Of a DNA stretch of 6,865 bases, positions 1-6,208 are shown one piece after another (position 1 is the stretch's first letter; every line of letters begins with the position of its first letter). The notes beneath the pieces were generated by a model, which had not been told where the DNA came from, did no database searches, and worked only from the letters and a program-made list of their open reading frames with translations. The stretch is taken from NCBI GenBank assembly GCA_937893225.1, contig CALBJM010000127.1:1-6865 (forward strand). The letters run 5' to 3'. Origin of the DNA: an uncultured Erysipelotrichaceae bacterium (GTDB lineage: Bacteria > Bacillota_I > Bacilli_A > Erysipelotrichales > Erysipelotrichaceae). Made by a program: the position numbers and the translations under genes.

Positions 1-1709
1 GATTCAACAGCTTCATCGCCTAAAGAAGCAAAGATACCTTCCATTCTTTCAGACCCAAATCGAATCATCAAATCATCCTGTACAGAAACAAAGAAGCGGC
101 TCATACCTGGATCACCTTGTCGACCTGCACGACCACGCAACTGGTTATCAATACGTCTAGATTCGTGTCTTTCTGAACCCAACACGCACAAACCGCCAAG
201 TTCTCTAACACCTTCTCCAAGCTTAATATCCGTACCACGGCCTGCCATGTTCGTGGCAATTGTCACAGCGCCTTTTTCACCAGCATGTGAAATAATTTCT
301 GCTTCACGTGCATGGTTTTTCGCATTTAATACATTATGTGGAATTTTTCTTTCCTTGAGATATTTGGAAATCAATTCAGAAGTTTCTACTGCAATCGTAC
401 CTACAAGAATTGGTTGACCAGTCGCATGTCTTTCAACAACTTCATCCACTAGCGCCTTAAACTTAGCTTTCTTTGTTCCATACACAGCATCCGGATAATC
501 AATACGTGCTACAGGTCTATTCGTTGGAATTTCATAAACATACATATTATAAATTTCTAAGAATTCTTCTTCTTCGGTTTTCGCCGTACCTGTCATACCA
601 GCCAACTTATTATATAAACGGAAGAAATTTTGATATGTGATCGTTGCTAAAGTGGTCGTTTCTTGCTTAATAGAAATGCCTTCCTTTGCTTCAACCGCCT
701 GATGCAATCCATCAGACCACTGTCTTCCTTTCATCAAACGACCTGTATTTGGATCTACAATTACAATTTCATCATCTGTTTCATCTACGACATAATCAAT
801 GTCTTTCAACATGATATAGTTTGCTTTCATTGCTTGATTAATGTGATGTAAAAGTTGTGTATGTGAAATATCATACAAATTCTCTACTTTGAACATTCTT
901 TCTGCTTTCGCAACACCAGCTTCAGTCAAAGTCACTGTCTTACTTCTTGCATCAATTTCATAATCCACATCAGCAGTAAGCTTTTTCACAAAACGATCTG
1001 CTTGTAAATATAAATTTGCTGTTTGCTTTTGACCACCTGAAATAATCAATGGAGTTCTAGATTCATCAATCAAGATTGAGTCAACTTCATCCACCAAAGC
1101 AAAATTCAAGCCACGCAATACACGATCATTTACATTTGTGACCATATTATCTCTTAAATAGTCAAATCCAAGTTCAGAATTTGTCGTATAGGTAATATCA
1201 CAAGCATACGCTTGCTTCTTTTGGAATTTTGTCAATTGTCTTAGGTTCACTCCTACGCTCAAGCCTAAAAAACGATAGATTCTCCCCATCCAATCCGCAT
1301 CACGCTGGGAAAGATACTCGTTGACAGTTACAACATGCACACCTTTACCTTCCAAAGCATTTAAATACACTGCCATAACAGATGTCAAAGTTTTACCTTC
1401 ACCCGTTTTCATTTCGGCAATGTCTCCACCTTGCATAACTGTAGCACCCATCAACTGAACAGGATATGGGAATTCACCAATCACTCTTCTAGCTGCTTCT
1501 CTAGCCGTCGCAAAAGCATCCACATAGATATCATCTAATGTTTCTCCATTAGCTAATCTTTCTCTGAGTTTTACAGTCATTCCCTTCAATTCATCATCGG
1601 ATTTATTTTTATATTCTTCTTCTAGATCCAATACTGGTTGGATCTTTTTTTCTACTTGTCTGATTTTACGAGCATCCTCGTTAAATAATCTAGATATAAA
1701 ATTTGCCAT
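1..1709 (-). CDS. secA: Preprotein translocase ATPase SecA, N-terminal 569 codons (cut by window edge)
   Basis: SecA is the cytoplasmic ATPase motor that pushes unfolded preproteins through the SecYEG channel. Translating the minus strand from 1709 gives an open frame to the window edge starting MANFISRLFNEDARKIRQ, a typical SecA N-terminus. Motifs sit at normal family positions: Walker A MKTGEGKT at residues 100-107, DEVD (Walker B) at 207-210, GRGTD at 490-494 and QLRGRAGRQG at 523-532. Both nucleotide-binding folds and the intervening preprotein cross-linking region are therefore present. The rest of helicase domain 2, the helical scaffold and the C-terminal tail lie beyond position 1; full-length proteins are roughly 780-840 residues. 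The start is fixed by GGAGGA at 1714-1719, four bases before the ATG. No frameshift or stop is seen. It follows comFC on the same strand but has a convincing promoter of its own, fitting an essential gene next to a competence operon. Confidence 0.98.
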   Translation of the reverse strand, partial: MANFISRLFNEDARKIRQVEKKIQPVLDLEEEYKNKSDDELKGMTVKLRERLANGETLDDIYVDAFATAREAARRVIGEFPYPVQLMGATVMQGGDIAEMKTGEGKTLTSVMAVYLNALEGKGVHVVTVNEYLSQRDADWMGRIYRFLGLSVGVNLRQLTKFQKKQAYACDITYTTNSELGFDYLRDNMVTNVNDRVLRGLNFALVDEVDSILIDESRTPLIISGGQKQTANLYLQADRFVKKLTADVDYEIDARSKTVTLTEAGVAKAERMFKVENLYDISHTQLLHHINQAMKANYIMLKDIDYVVDETDDEIVIVDPNTGRLMKGRQWSDGLHQAVEAKEGISIKQETTTLATITYQNFFRLYNKLAGMTGTAKTEEEEFLEIYNMYVYEIPTNRPVARIDYPDAVYGTKKAKFKALVDEVVERHATGQPILVGTIAVETSELISKYLKERKIPHNVLNAKNHAREAEIISHAGEKGAVTIATNMAGRGTDIKLGEGVRELGGLCVLGSERHESRRIDNQLRGRAGRQGDPGMSRFFVSVQDDLMIRFGSERMEGIFASLGDEAVE

Positions 1710-1744
1710 AATATCCTCCATTTTTCGTATAAAATAGCTAATAA

Positions 1745-1773
1745 ATTATATCGTCAAGCCACATAAATAGCAA
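1745..1773 (-). promoter_or_regulatory. Sigma-A-type promoter of secA
   Basis: On the minus strand, TTGCTA (1768-1773, 4 of 6 matches to the -35 consensus) is followed by a 17-bp spacer and a perfect TATAAT (1745-1750). Transcription would start around 1738, leaving a leader of about 30 nt before the secA ATG. A second TTGACG inside the spacer has no good -10 at correct distance. The site lies entirely in the comFC-secA gap. Assignment is by consensus only. Confidence 0.65.
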
Positions 1774-1794
1774 TGATTGCAAAAAAAACAAGCA

Positions 1795-2400
1795 TCATCT
1801 GATCCATGTATGATTTGCGCTCACACAATACGCTTCTATAACATGATTTCTTTTTTCTAGACAAGAGATTGCACCAGACAATGTTGCACCAGTTGTAACC
1901 GTATCATCCACAAGTACTATTTTTTTAGGCAATTGGATTCCTTCTTTTAAACGAATTGTATGCTTCATTTCACTTCTTTGTTCTGCAGACAATGTTTTTT
2001 GAGAAATATTAACTGTTTTCTCAAATGCATCTAACATCTCTAATCCTAAACAAGAAAACATTTCATGTAGATGCAAAAATCCTCTTTGTTCCACTTTTTC
2101 TTTGGCACTAGGCAACAACAAAAGTGTATACCCCTTATATCGCCGTTTCAGTTTTTTTCTAACTCCCCATAAAAAAGCATCTTTTAGTGCTTCGTCTCCA
2201 CACTCCTTAAACTGAATCAAGCACTGCGAAAAAGCCTTATTATACACATAATCTGATTGCACACGTACACCATCTATTGCACAAACAATACGCTTCTTCA
2301 ACCATGTATTTCTACACGCCTCACATAATACATCATCTCCGTATAAAATATCTTTTAACGAACCATAACGCATATCTTTTCCACACATCAAACACCGCAT
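1795..2400 (-). CDS. comFC: ComF-family phosphoribosyltransferase-like competence protein ComFC
   Basis: ComFC proteins are needed for natural transformation in Gram-positive bacteria and are thought to act with the ComFA ATPase on incoming single-stranded DNA at the inner face of the membrane. The 201-residue product has an N-terminal four-cysteine zinc-binding motif (C3, C6, C26, C29) and a C-terminal type I phosphoribosyltransferase fold. The PRPP loop IVLVDDTVTTGATL lies at 161-174 (acidic pair D165-D166), and the family's RGF element appears in the middle (VEQRGF). I chose the ATG at 2400 because the first cysteine pair follows directly; AGAGG at 2411-2415 is a modest ribosome site 10 bases upstream. 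An in-frame ATG at 2433 would add 11 residues with no family support. The start overlaps the comFA end by 13 bp, suggesting translational coupling. Length of about 200 residues is normal or slightly short for the family. Confidence 0.93.
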   Translation of the reverse strand: MRCLMCGKDMRYGSLKDILYGDDVLCEACRNTWLKKRIVCAIDGVRVQSDYVYNKAFSQCLIQFKECGDEALKDAFLWGVRKKLKRRYKGYTLLLLPSAKEKVEQRGFLHLHEMFSCLGLEMLDAFEKTVNISQKTLSAEQRSEMKHTIRLKEGIQLPKKIVLVDDTVTTGATLSGAISCLEKRNHVIEAYCVSANHTWIR

Positions 2401-3539
2401 GACAAATTTGCCTCTTCCAATGCCTGTACACACGCATTCACCATTTCACACTCTTCCGTACACAAAAACAAAACATCTCCTGTAGGATCTTGAAAATCAC
2501 GTCCTGCTCTACCAGCCATCTGTACAAGCCCTGCCTCATCAAATACAGAATGATTTGCTTGTAATACACAAACATCTGCATGTGGAATTGTTACACCACG
2601 TTCCATGACTGTTGTCGCAATCAATATTCCATTGCCTTCCTTACGAAATCCTTCAATCACCGCATCACGATTCTCAGTTTTACTAGAACAAATAGAACAA
2701 TGCAAAAACAAATTCAAAAAACGACCAATGATGACAGACATCCGAATCGTAGGCACAAATACAATTCTTGGATGTTGCTTATGTGCAAACAACCAACGAA
2801 TCAAAAAACAAAGACCAATTCCCATAGGGCACTTGATAACTCTTGGCACTGGAATAGGTTTTCCATGTGGACGAACATTTAATTTCAAGCAAATTACACG
2901 TCCTTCTTGGATCTCGTTTTTTAAATATGCATCCGGTGTGGCAGTCAAATACACACAATGTCCTTTACGCACTGCTTTTGAAATCCCAAATAGCACTTCA
3001 TTATTTCGATATGGGAACGCATCCGGTTCATCCAATATCAACAAATCTATACCTTTTGGTGCATATCTATATAGTTGATGTGTAGTACATACAATCAAAT
3101 CTCCATCCACTACATCTGTATGTCCTCCACACACTGCTATGACTTTTGCTGTATTAAAATATGTCTGTAATCTTTCCGCGACCTCTAAAACAACTTGTCT
3201 GCGCGGTATAGCAAAACAAACTTTTTTATGTTGTCGCAAAAATGATGCAATCGTCGGAATTACGATTTCTGTTTTCCCCGCACCGCACACTGCTTGTACT
3301 AAAACATCATCTTGCAATATTGCTTCACGCAAAGCATAAGCAACGTTTTCTTGTGCAGGTGTCAAAGGATACTTTAGTTGATATTCATACGCACCTGAAG
3401 TAATTTCGCACAAACTCACACTCTCTTCCTCTTCTTCCACCATTGCTCTTCCAAACGCTATACACTTTCTACAATACCAACCTTTACTCCCTTTATAAAA
3501 CCACTCTCTATCTTCATTCAAACATCTTTTACATTGCAT
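2388..3539 (-). CDS. comFA: DEAD-box-like ATPase ComFA, late competence DNA uptake
   Basis: ComFA is a cytoplasmic, membrane-associated, single-stranded-DNA-dependent ATPase of helicase superfamily 2 that powers import of transforming DNA through the ComEC channel. The 383-residue product begins with a four-cysteine zinc finger (C3, C6, C23, C26), a hallmark of ComFA. It continues with Walker A AVCGAGKT at 83-90, a Walker B box read as DEPD at 170-173 followed by AFPY, motif III TATP at 199-202, and helicase motif VI QMAGRAGR with GRAGR at 343-347. Family members usually read DEVDAFPF, so proline in the third position is a mild oddity. Start choice: a TTG at 3575 would add 12 residues, but the ATG at 3539 has AGGTGA at 3544-3549 and puts the first CXXC at residues 3-6, as in the neighbouring ComFC. 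Length is somewhat below that of Bacillus homologues. It overlaps comFC, so the two form one operon. Confidence 0.94.
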   Translation of the reverse strand: MQCKRCLNEDREWFYKGSKGWYCRKCIAFGRAMVEEEEESVSLCEITSGAYEYQLKYPLTPAQENVAYALREAILQDDVLVQAVCGAGKTEIVIPTIASFLRQHKKVCFAIPRRQVVLEVAERLQTYFNTAKVIAVCGGHTDVVDGDLIVCTTHQLYRYAPKGIDLLILDEPDAFPYRNNEVLFGISKAVRKGHCVYLTATPDAYLKNEIQEGRVICLKLNVRPHGKPIPVPRVIKCPMGIGLCFLIRWLFAHKQHPRIVFVPTIRMSVIIGRFLNLFLHCSICSSKTENRDAVIEGFRKEGNGILIATTVMERGVTIPHADVCVLQANHSVFDEAGLVQMAGRAGRDFQDPTGDVLFLCTEECEMVNACVQALEEANLSCGV

Positions 3540-3543
3540 ATTT

Positions 3544-3549
3544 TCACCT
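3544..3549 (-). promoter_or_regulatory. Ribosome binding site deciding the comFA start
   Basis: AGGTGA on the minus strand lies 7 bases (counted from the AGG core) before the ATG at 3539. It supports that ATG over the upstream in-frame TTG at 3575, which has no purine-rich site at a suitable distance. Confidence 0.7.
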
Positions 3550-3594
3550 AATACTGTATTCACATATTTTTTCAATTTTCCAAAAATTCATAAA

Positions 3595-3620
3595 ATGTAA
3601 AATTTTTATATTACATGTAA
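3595..3620. promoter_or_regulatory. Inverted repeats over the -35 region of the IIB/GH1 operon (possible operator)
   Basis: Three copies of one 6-base half-site occur: ATGTAA (3595-3600), its complement TTACAT (3611-3616) and ATGTAA again (3615-3620). The last two form the perfect 10-bp palindrome TTACATGTAA (3611-3620), which overlaps the -35 box of the plus-strand operon. The first two form an inverted repeat with a 10-bp spacer. This layout suits binding of a dimeric repressor or activator, but the region is very AT-rich and no regulator gene is present in the window, so the role is inferred. Confidence 0.4.
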
Positions 3621-3638
3621 GCCCTTACTTGCTATAAT
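3610..3638 (+). promoter_or_regulatory. Extended -10 promoter of the IIB/6-phospho-beta-glucosidase operon
   Basis: ATTACA (3610-3615, 4 of 6 matches to TTGACA) is followed by a 17-bp spacer and a perfect TATAAT (3633-3638). TG at 3630-3631 creates an extended -10 element (TGCTATAAT), which would compensate for the weaker -35. Transcription would start near 3645, giving a short leader of about 25 nt. No antiterminator-type hairpin is visible in that leader, so BglG/LicT-style antitermination is unlikely here. Confidence 0.7.
3616..3629 (+). promoter_or_regulatory. Candidate CcpA (cre) catabolite-repression site
   Basis: TGTAAGCCCTTACT matches the cre consensus TGWAARCGYTWNCW at 13 of 14 positions; the only miss is C for G in the central CG. 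It contains the inverted repeat GTAAG-CC-CTTAC. It sits in the spacer between the -35 and -10 boxes, where bound CcpA would block RNA polymerase. Carbon catabolite repression of a beta-glucoside operon is biologically expected. The altered central dinucleotide is the main reason for doubt. Confidence 0.5.
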
Positions 3639-3669
3639 AAAAAAAGAAACAAAGAAAGGATTTATTATT

Positions 3670-3978
3670 ATGGCAGACAAAAAAATTGTTTTATTTTGTG
3701 CAGGAGGCATGTCTACTTCTTTACTCGTCAACAAGATGAATGAAGCAGCAAAACTTGCAGGAAAGGATTATAGCATTGAAGCTCACGGCGTTGCAGAAGA
3801 AGAAAAATACGTACCAGAAGCAGACTGCGTATTACTTGGCCCACAAATTCGTTATGCTTTAAAGAAGCTTCAAGAAAAATACCCAGAAAAACCTATTGAA
3901 TCAATTGATATGAGAACATACGGAACAATGGACGGTAAAGGTGCTATTGCACAAGCTCGCAAGCTCATGAATGACTAA
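3670..3978 (+). CDS. PTS lactose/cellobiose-type IIB component (stand-alone)
   Basis: This 102-residue protein is a IIB subunit of the lactose/N,N'-diacetylchitobiose/cellobiose PTS family (CelA/ChbB-like). It accepts phosphate from IIA on a cysteine and passes it to the sugar bound by the IIC permease. The active-site loop CAGGMSTS at residues 10-17 starts with the phospho-acceptor C10, right after the first beta strand (KIVLF). LLGPQIRY at 55-62 and YGTMDGK at 84-90 are further family landmarks. Length is normal for a single-domain cytoplasmic IIB. The ATG is preceded by AAAGGA with 9 bases of spacing. It is first in a two-gene operon; the next start is 9 bp after its stop. The phospho-glucosidase neighbour points to an aryl-beta-glucoside or cellobiose substrate, but specificity cannot be read from IIB alone. 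No IIA or IIC is present, so it must partner with subunits encoded elsewhere. Confidence 0.92.
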   Translation: MADKKIVLFCAGGMSTSLLVNKMNEAAKLAGKDYSIEAHGVAEEEKYVPEADCVLLGPQIRYALKKLQEKYPEKPIESIDMRTYGTMDGKGAIAQARKLMND

Positions 3979-3987
3979 GGCAAAAAA

Positions 3988-5466
3988 ATGAGTTTTCCTA
4001 AAAATTTTTTATGGGGTGGTGCTACAGCTGCCAACCAATATGAAGGTGGATATAACAGTGGTGGAAAAGGATTAGCCGTTTGTGATTTTCTAAAGGGTGG
4101 TGACAATATTCGTCACATAGCAAGAAAATTTCTATTTCAATTACCTGATGGAACACAAAAAGAACTCACACCATTTGAAGATATTCCACAAGGTGCAATT
4201 CCAATCATGGAAGAAAACACCTACTACCCAAGCCATGATGCAACGGATTTCTATCACCATTGGAAAGAAGATTTAGCCTTAACAAAAGAAATGGGTTGTA
4301 ACTTCTTCCGTATGTCTTTAAATTGGACAAGAATTTATCCAAATGGAGATGACGAAAAACCAAATGAAGAGGGAATTGTTTTCTACGAAAACATTTTCAA
4401 AGAATGTCAAAAACTCGGTATTACTCCTCTAGTAACATTGAATCATTTTGATTGTCCATTACATTTGGCTAATGCTTATGATGGTTGGGTATCCCGTCAT
4501 ACATTAGAAGCATTTGAACGCTTCGTAACTACCGTTTTCACTCGCTATAAAGGTTTAGTGCATTATTGGTTGACCATTAATGAAATCAATCTCAATGGCA
4601 TGTATATGATGAATGGAATTCATGAGCAAAATTCGAACATTCAAAATAAAGAACAATGCAGATGGCATTTATTTTTAGGTAGTGCCTACGCAGTCAAAAA
4701 AGGGCATGAAATTGATCCAACAAACAAAATTGGTCTTATGATTGCGCAAAGTGCCACTTACCCATATTCTTGTAAACCAGAAGATGTTTTTGCGGAAGTA
4801 AAAGGATCAAATGAATACAAGTGGTTTTATGGAGATGTTATGGTAAGGGGCTACTACCCTTCTTGGAAAGTTAAGGAATTAGAAAGAAATCACATCACCA
4901 TTAAAAAAGACGATGGAGATGCCCAATTATTAAAAGAAGGCACAGTTGATTTCTATAGTTTTTCTTACTATTCATCAAATGTCTATGCTGCAGATCCAAA
5001 AAATCACACATTTACGGAAACCAATCTTGTTCAAACGATTCAAAATCCGTACCTCAAAGCAACAGATTGGGGTTGGACTATCGATCCATTAGGCTTGCGC
5101 ATCATCCTCAATCAAATTTATGATCGTTATCAAATCCCGATGATGATCGTTGAAAATGGATTAGGTGCAATCGATAAGCTTGAAGAAGATGGTACTGTCA
5201 ATGATGATTATCGTATTGATTATATGAGAAATCATATCAAGATCATGAAACAAGCTATCGAAGAAGATGGCGTTGATCTTATCGGTTACACAGCTTGGGG
5301 ATTTATTGATCTTGTTTCTGGCGGAACTGGCGAAATGCGTAAGCGTTATGGTTTTATTTATGTCAATCGCGATGATGACGGAAATGGAGATTTTTCTCGT
5401 ATTCGCAAAAAATCTTTCTACTATATGCAAAAAGTATATACAAGTAATGGCGAAGATTTAGATTAG
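3988..5466 (+). CDS. 6-phospho-beta-glucosidase, glycoside hydrolase family 1
   Basis: This cytoplasmic enzyme hydrolyses 6-phospho-beta-glucosides (phosphorylated cellobiose, salicin or arbutin type) delivered by the PTS, releasing glucose 6-phosphate. The 492-residue product is a full GH1 barrel. It shows the N-terminal signature FLWGGATAANQYEGG (7-21), the catalytic acid/base E199 in LTINEIN, and the nucleophile E389 in MMIVENGLG. Near the C-terminus, S444, K452 and Y454 in the S-x-x-TGEMRKRYGFIY stretch match the phosphate-binding residues that separate 6-phospho-glycosidases from plain beta-glucosidases. Glucose rather than galactose specificity is inferred from similarity to the BglA/AscB group. 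AAGG at 3977-3980 overlaps the stop of the IIB gene and lies 7 bases before the ATG, implying translational coupling. Length is slightly above the usual 470-480 residues. No break is seen. The operon ends at the hairpin just downstream. Confidence 0.94.
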   Translation: MSFPKNFLWGGATAANQYEGGYNSGGKGLAVCDFLKGGDNIRHIARKFLFQLPDGTQKELTPFEDIPQGAIPIMEENTYYPSHDATDFYHHWKEDLALTKEMGCNFFRMSLNWTRIYPNGDDEKPNEEGIVFYENIFKECQKLGITPLVTLNHFDCPLHLANAYDGWVSRHTLEAFERFVTTVFTRYKGLVHYWLTINEINLNGMYMMNGIHEQNSNIQNKEQCRWHLFLGSAYAVKKGHEIDPTNKIGLMIAQSATYPYSCKPEDVFAEVKGSNEYKWFYGDVMVRGYYPSWKVKELERNHITIKKDDGDAQLLKEGTVDFYSFSYYSSNVYAADPKNHTFTETNLVQTIQNPYLKATDWGWTIDPLGLRIILNQIYDRYQIPMMIVENGLGAIDKLEEDGTVNDDYRIDYMRNHIKIMKQAIEEDGVDLIGYTAWGFIDLVSGGTGEMRKRYGFIYVNRDDDGNGDFSRIRKKSFYYMQKVYTSNGEDLD

Positions 5467-5474
5467 CCTCCAGT

Positions 5475-5513
5475 AAAACACTCTCATGATATTTTCACGA
5501 GAGTGTTTTTTTA
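5475..5513. terminator. Terminator between the convergent GH1 gene and ispD
   Basis: AAAACACTCTC (5475-5485) pairs perfectly with GAGAGTGTTTT (5499-5509) across a 13-nt loop. On the plus strand the stem runs into TTTTTTT (5506-5512), a classical intrinsic terminator starting 8 bases after the GH1 stop codon. Read from the other side, the same hairpin follows the ispD stop codon directly and is trailed by TTTT (5475-5478), so it may also stop ispD transcription, probably less efficiently. Confidence 0.88.
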
Positions 5514-6149
5514 TTTTACATCTTCAATTGTAGTGATTTTTAAATTAGCATAACTTCCGTCGACTGCTTTCACTTTTACATCACTATATTTTTCCACAAG
5601 AGAAGCATCATCTGTTCCGTTGAAATGATCCTCAATTGCTTTCTTCATGCAAGTGGTAATCAAATCCGTACGAAATGCCTGTGGAGTTTGCGCACACATC
5701 AGCGTTGAGCGATCATACGTCATTTCAACATATCCATTAACAACCCGTTTAATCGTGTCTTTACATGGCACCATTAATAAACATGCATCTTCGTGCAGTA
5801 AGGTCTCCTTTATACGCTGTATACACTCTAAAGGAACAAATGGTCGAGCACCATCATGAATCATAACATATGGATTTTTCACCGCCAATAATCCATTTCT
5901 TACAGACTCTTGTCGTGTTGCACCGCCTTTAACAAGTATAATACCATTCATTTTTCCACAATGTTCTTTCAGATATGTTTTCGCATCCGTCACAACAATA
6001 ATTTGTGTACACTCACGATCACTTTGAAATACAGAAATCGTTGTATCCAAAATGCTCCTACCATCTTTCAACTTCATATAAACTTTGTTATACCCAAGTT
6101 TCATTCGTGTACCACTACCAGCAGCACATATTAACGCACTATATTCCAT
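5511..6149 (-). CDS. ispD: 2-C-methyl-D-erythritol 4-phosphate cytidylyltransferase
   Basis: IspD transfers CMP from CTP to 2-C-methyl-D-erythritol 4-phosphate in the cytoplasmic MEP pathway to isopentenyl diphosphate. The 212-residue product carries the family motifs in order: CTP-binding AAGSGTRM (9-16) with K22, GGATRQESV (75-83), HDGARPF (98-104), KDTIK (130-134), QTPQAFR (154-160), TDDASLVE (179-186) and GSYANLKITTIED (198-210) with K204. The AAGSGTRM start and the NLKIT ending favour IspD over the related ribitol-phosphate enzyme TarI. Family members are usually about 225-235 residues; this one stops two residues after the last motif and so lacks the usual final helix. AGAGGG (6158-6163) lies 8 bases before the ATG. 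The terminator of the upstream membrane-protein gene comes between the two, yet the 37-bp gap holds only a weak -10-like TATAAG. Expression may therefore depend on read-through or an unrecognised promoter. No ispF is adjacent. Confidence 0.94.
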   Translation of the reverse strand: MEYSALICAAGSGTRMKLGYNKVYMKLKDGRSILDTTISVFQSDRECTQIIVVTDAKTYLKEHCGKMNGIILVKGGATRQESVRNGLLAVKNPYVMIHDGARPFVPLECIQRIKETLLHEDACLLMVPCKDTIKRVVNGYVEMTYDRSTLMCAQTPQAFRTDLITTCMKKAIEDHFNGTDDASLVEKYSDVKVKAVDGSYANLKITTIEDVK

Positions 6150-6180
6150 ACTTCACACCCTCTTATACATATTTAAGCAC

Positions 6181-6208
6181 AAAAAAACTTCTCTGGCACA
6201 GAGAAGTT
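6181..6208 (-). terminator. Intrinsic terminator after the COG2426 membrane-protein gene
   Basis: AACTTCTCTG and CAGAGAAGTT form a perfect 10-bp stem around a 3-nt loop (6186-6208), followed on the minus strand by seven T's ending at 6181. The stem begins inside the TAA stop codon (6207-6209) of the gene it terminates. It lies 37 bp upstream of the ispD start, so it should limit read-through into ispD. Confidence 0.88.

Noticed and set aside
663..851. Plus-strand 62-residue open frame
   Set aside because: It lies inside secA on the opposite strand, is rich in residues unlike a real protein (many Cys, Phe, Ile), and has no family likeness.
1781..1817. Possible terminator after comFC: imperfect hairpin plus eight T's on the minus strand
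   Set aside because: The stem is only 5 bp plus 3 bp across a two-base bulge with an 11-nt loop. The T run is good but the hairpin is too weak to annotate.
2580..3339. Several plus-strand open frames of 66-157 residues
   Set aside because: All are antisense shadows of comFA, which has complete helicase motifs; none shows a recognisable domain or ribosome site.
3543..3572. TTGAAA-16 bp-TATTAG as comFA promoter
   Set aside because: The -10 would abut the ribosome binding site, so the transcript would start at or inside the start codon region.
3580..3610. AAAAATT/AATTTTT inverted repeat in the divergent intergenic region
   Set aside because: It is made only of A and T in a very AT-rich stretch and is expected by chance.
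5161..5461. Open frames on both strands of 64 and 89 residues
   Set aside because: They lie within the 3' part of the GH1 gene, whose phosphate-binding motif is read in the main frame.
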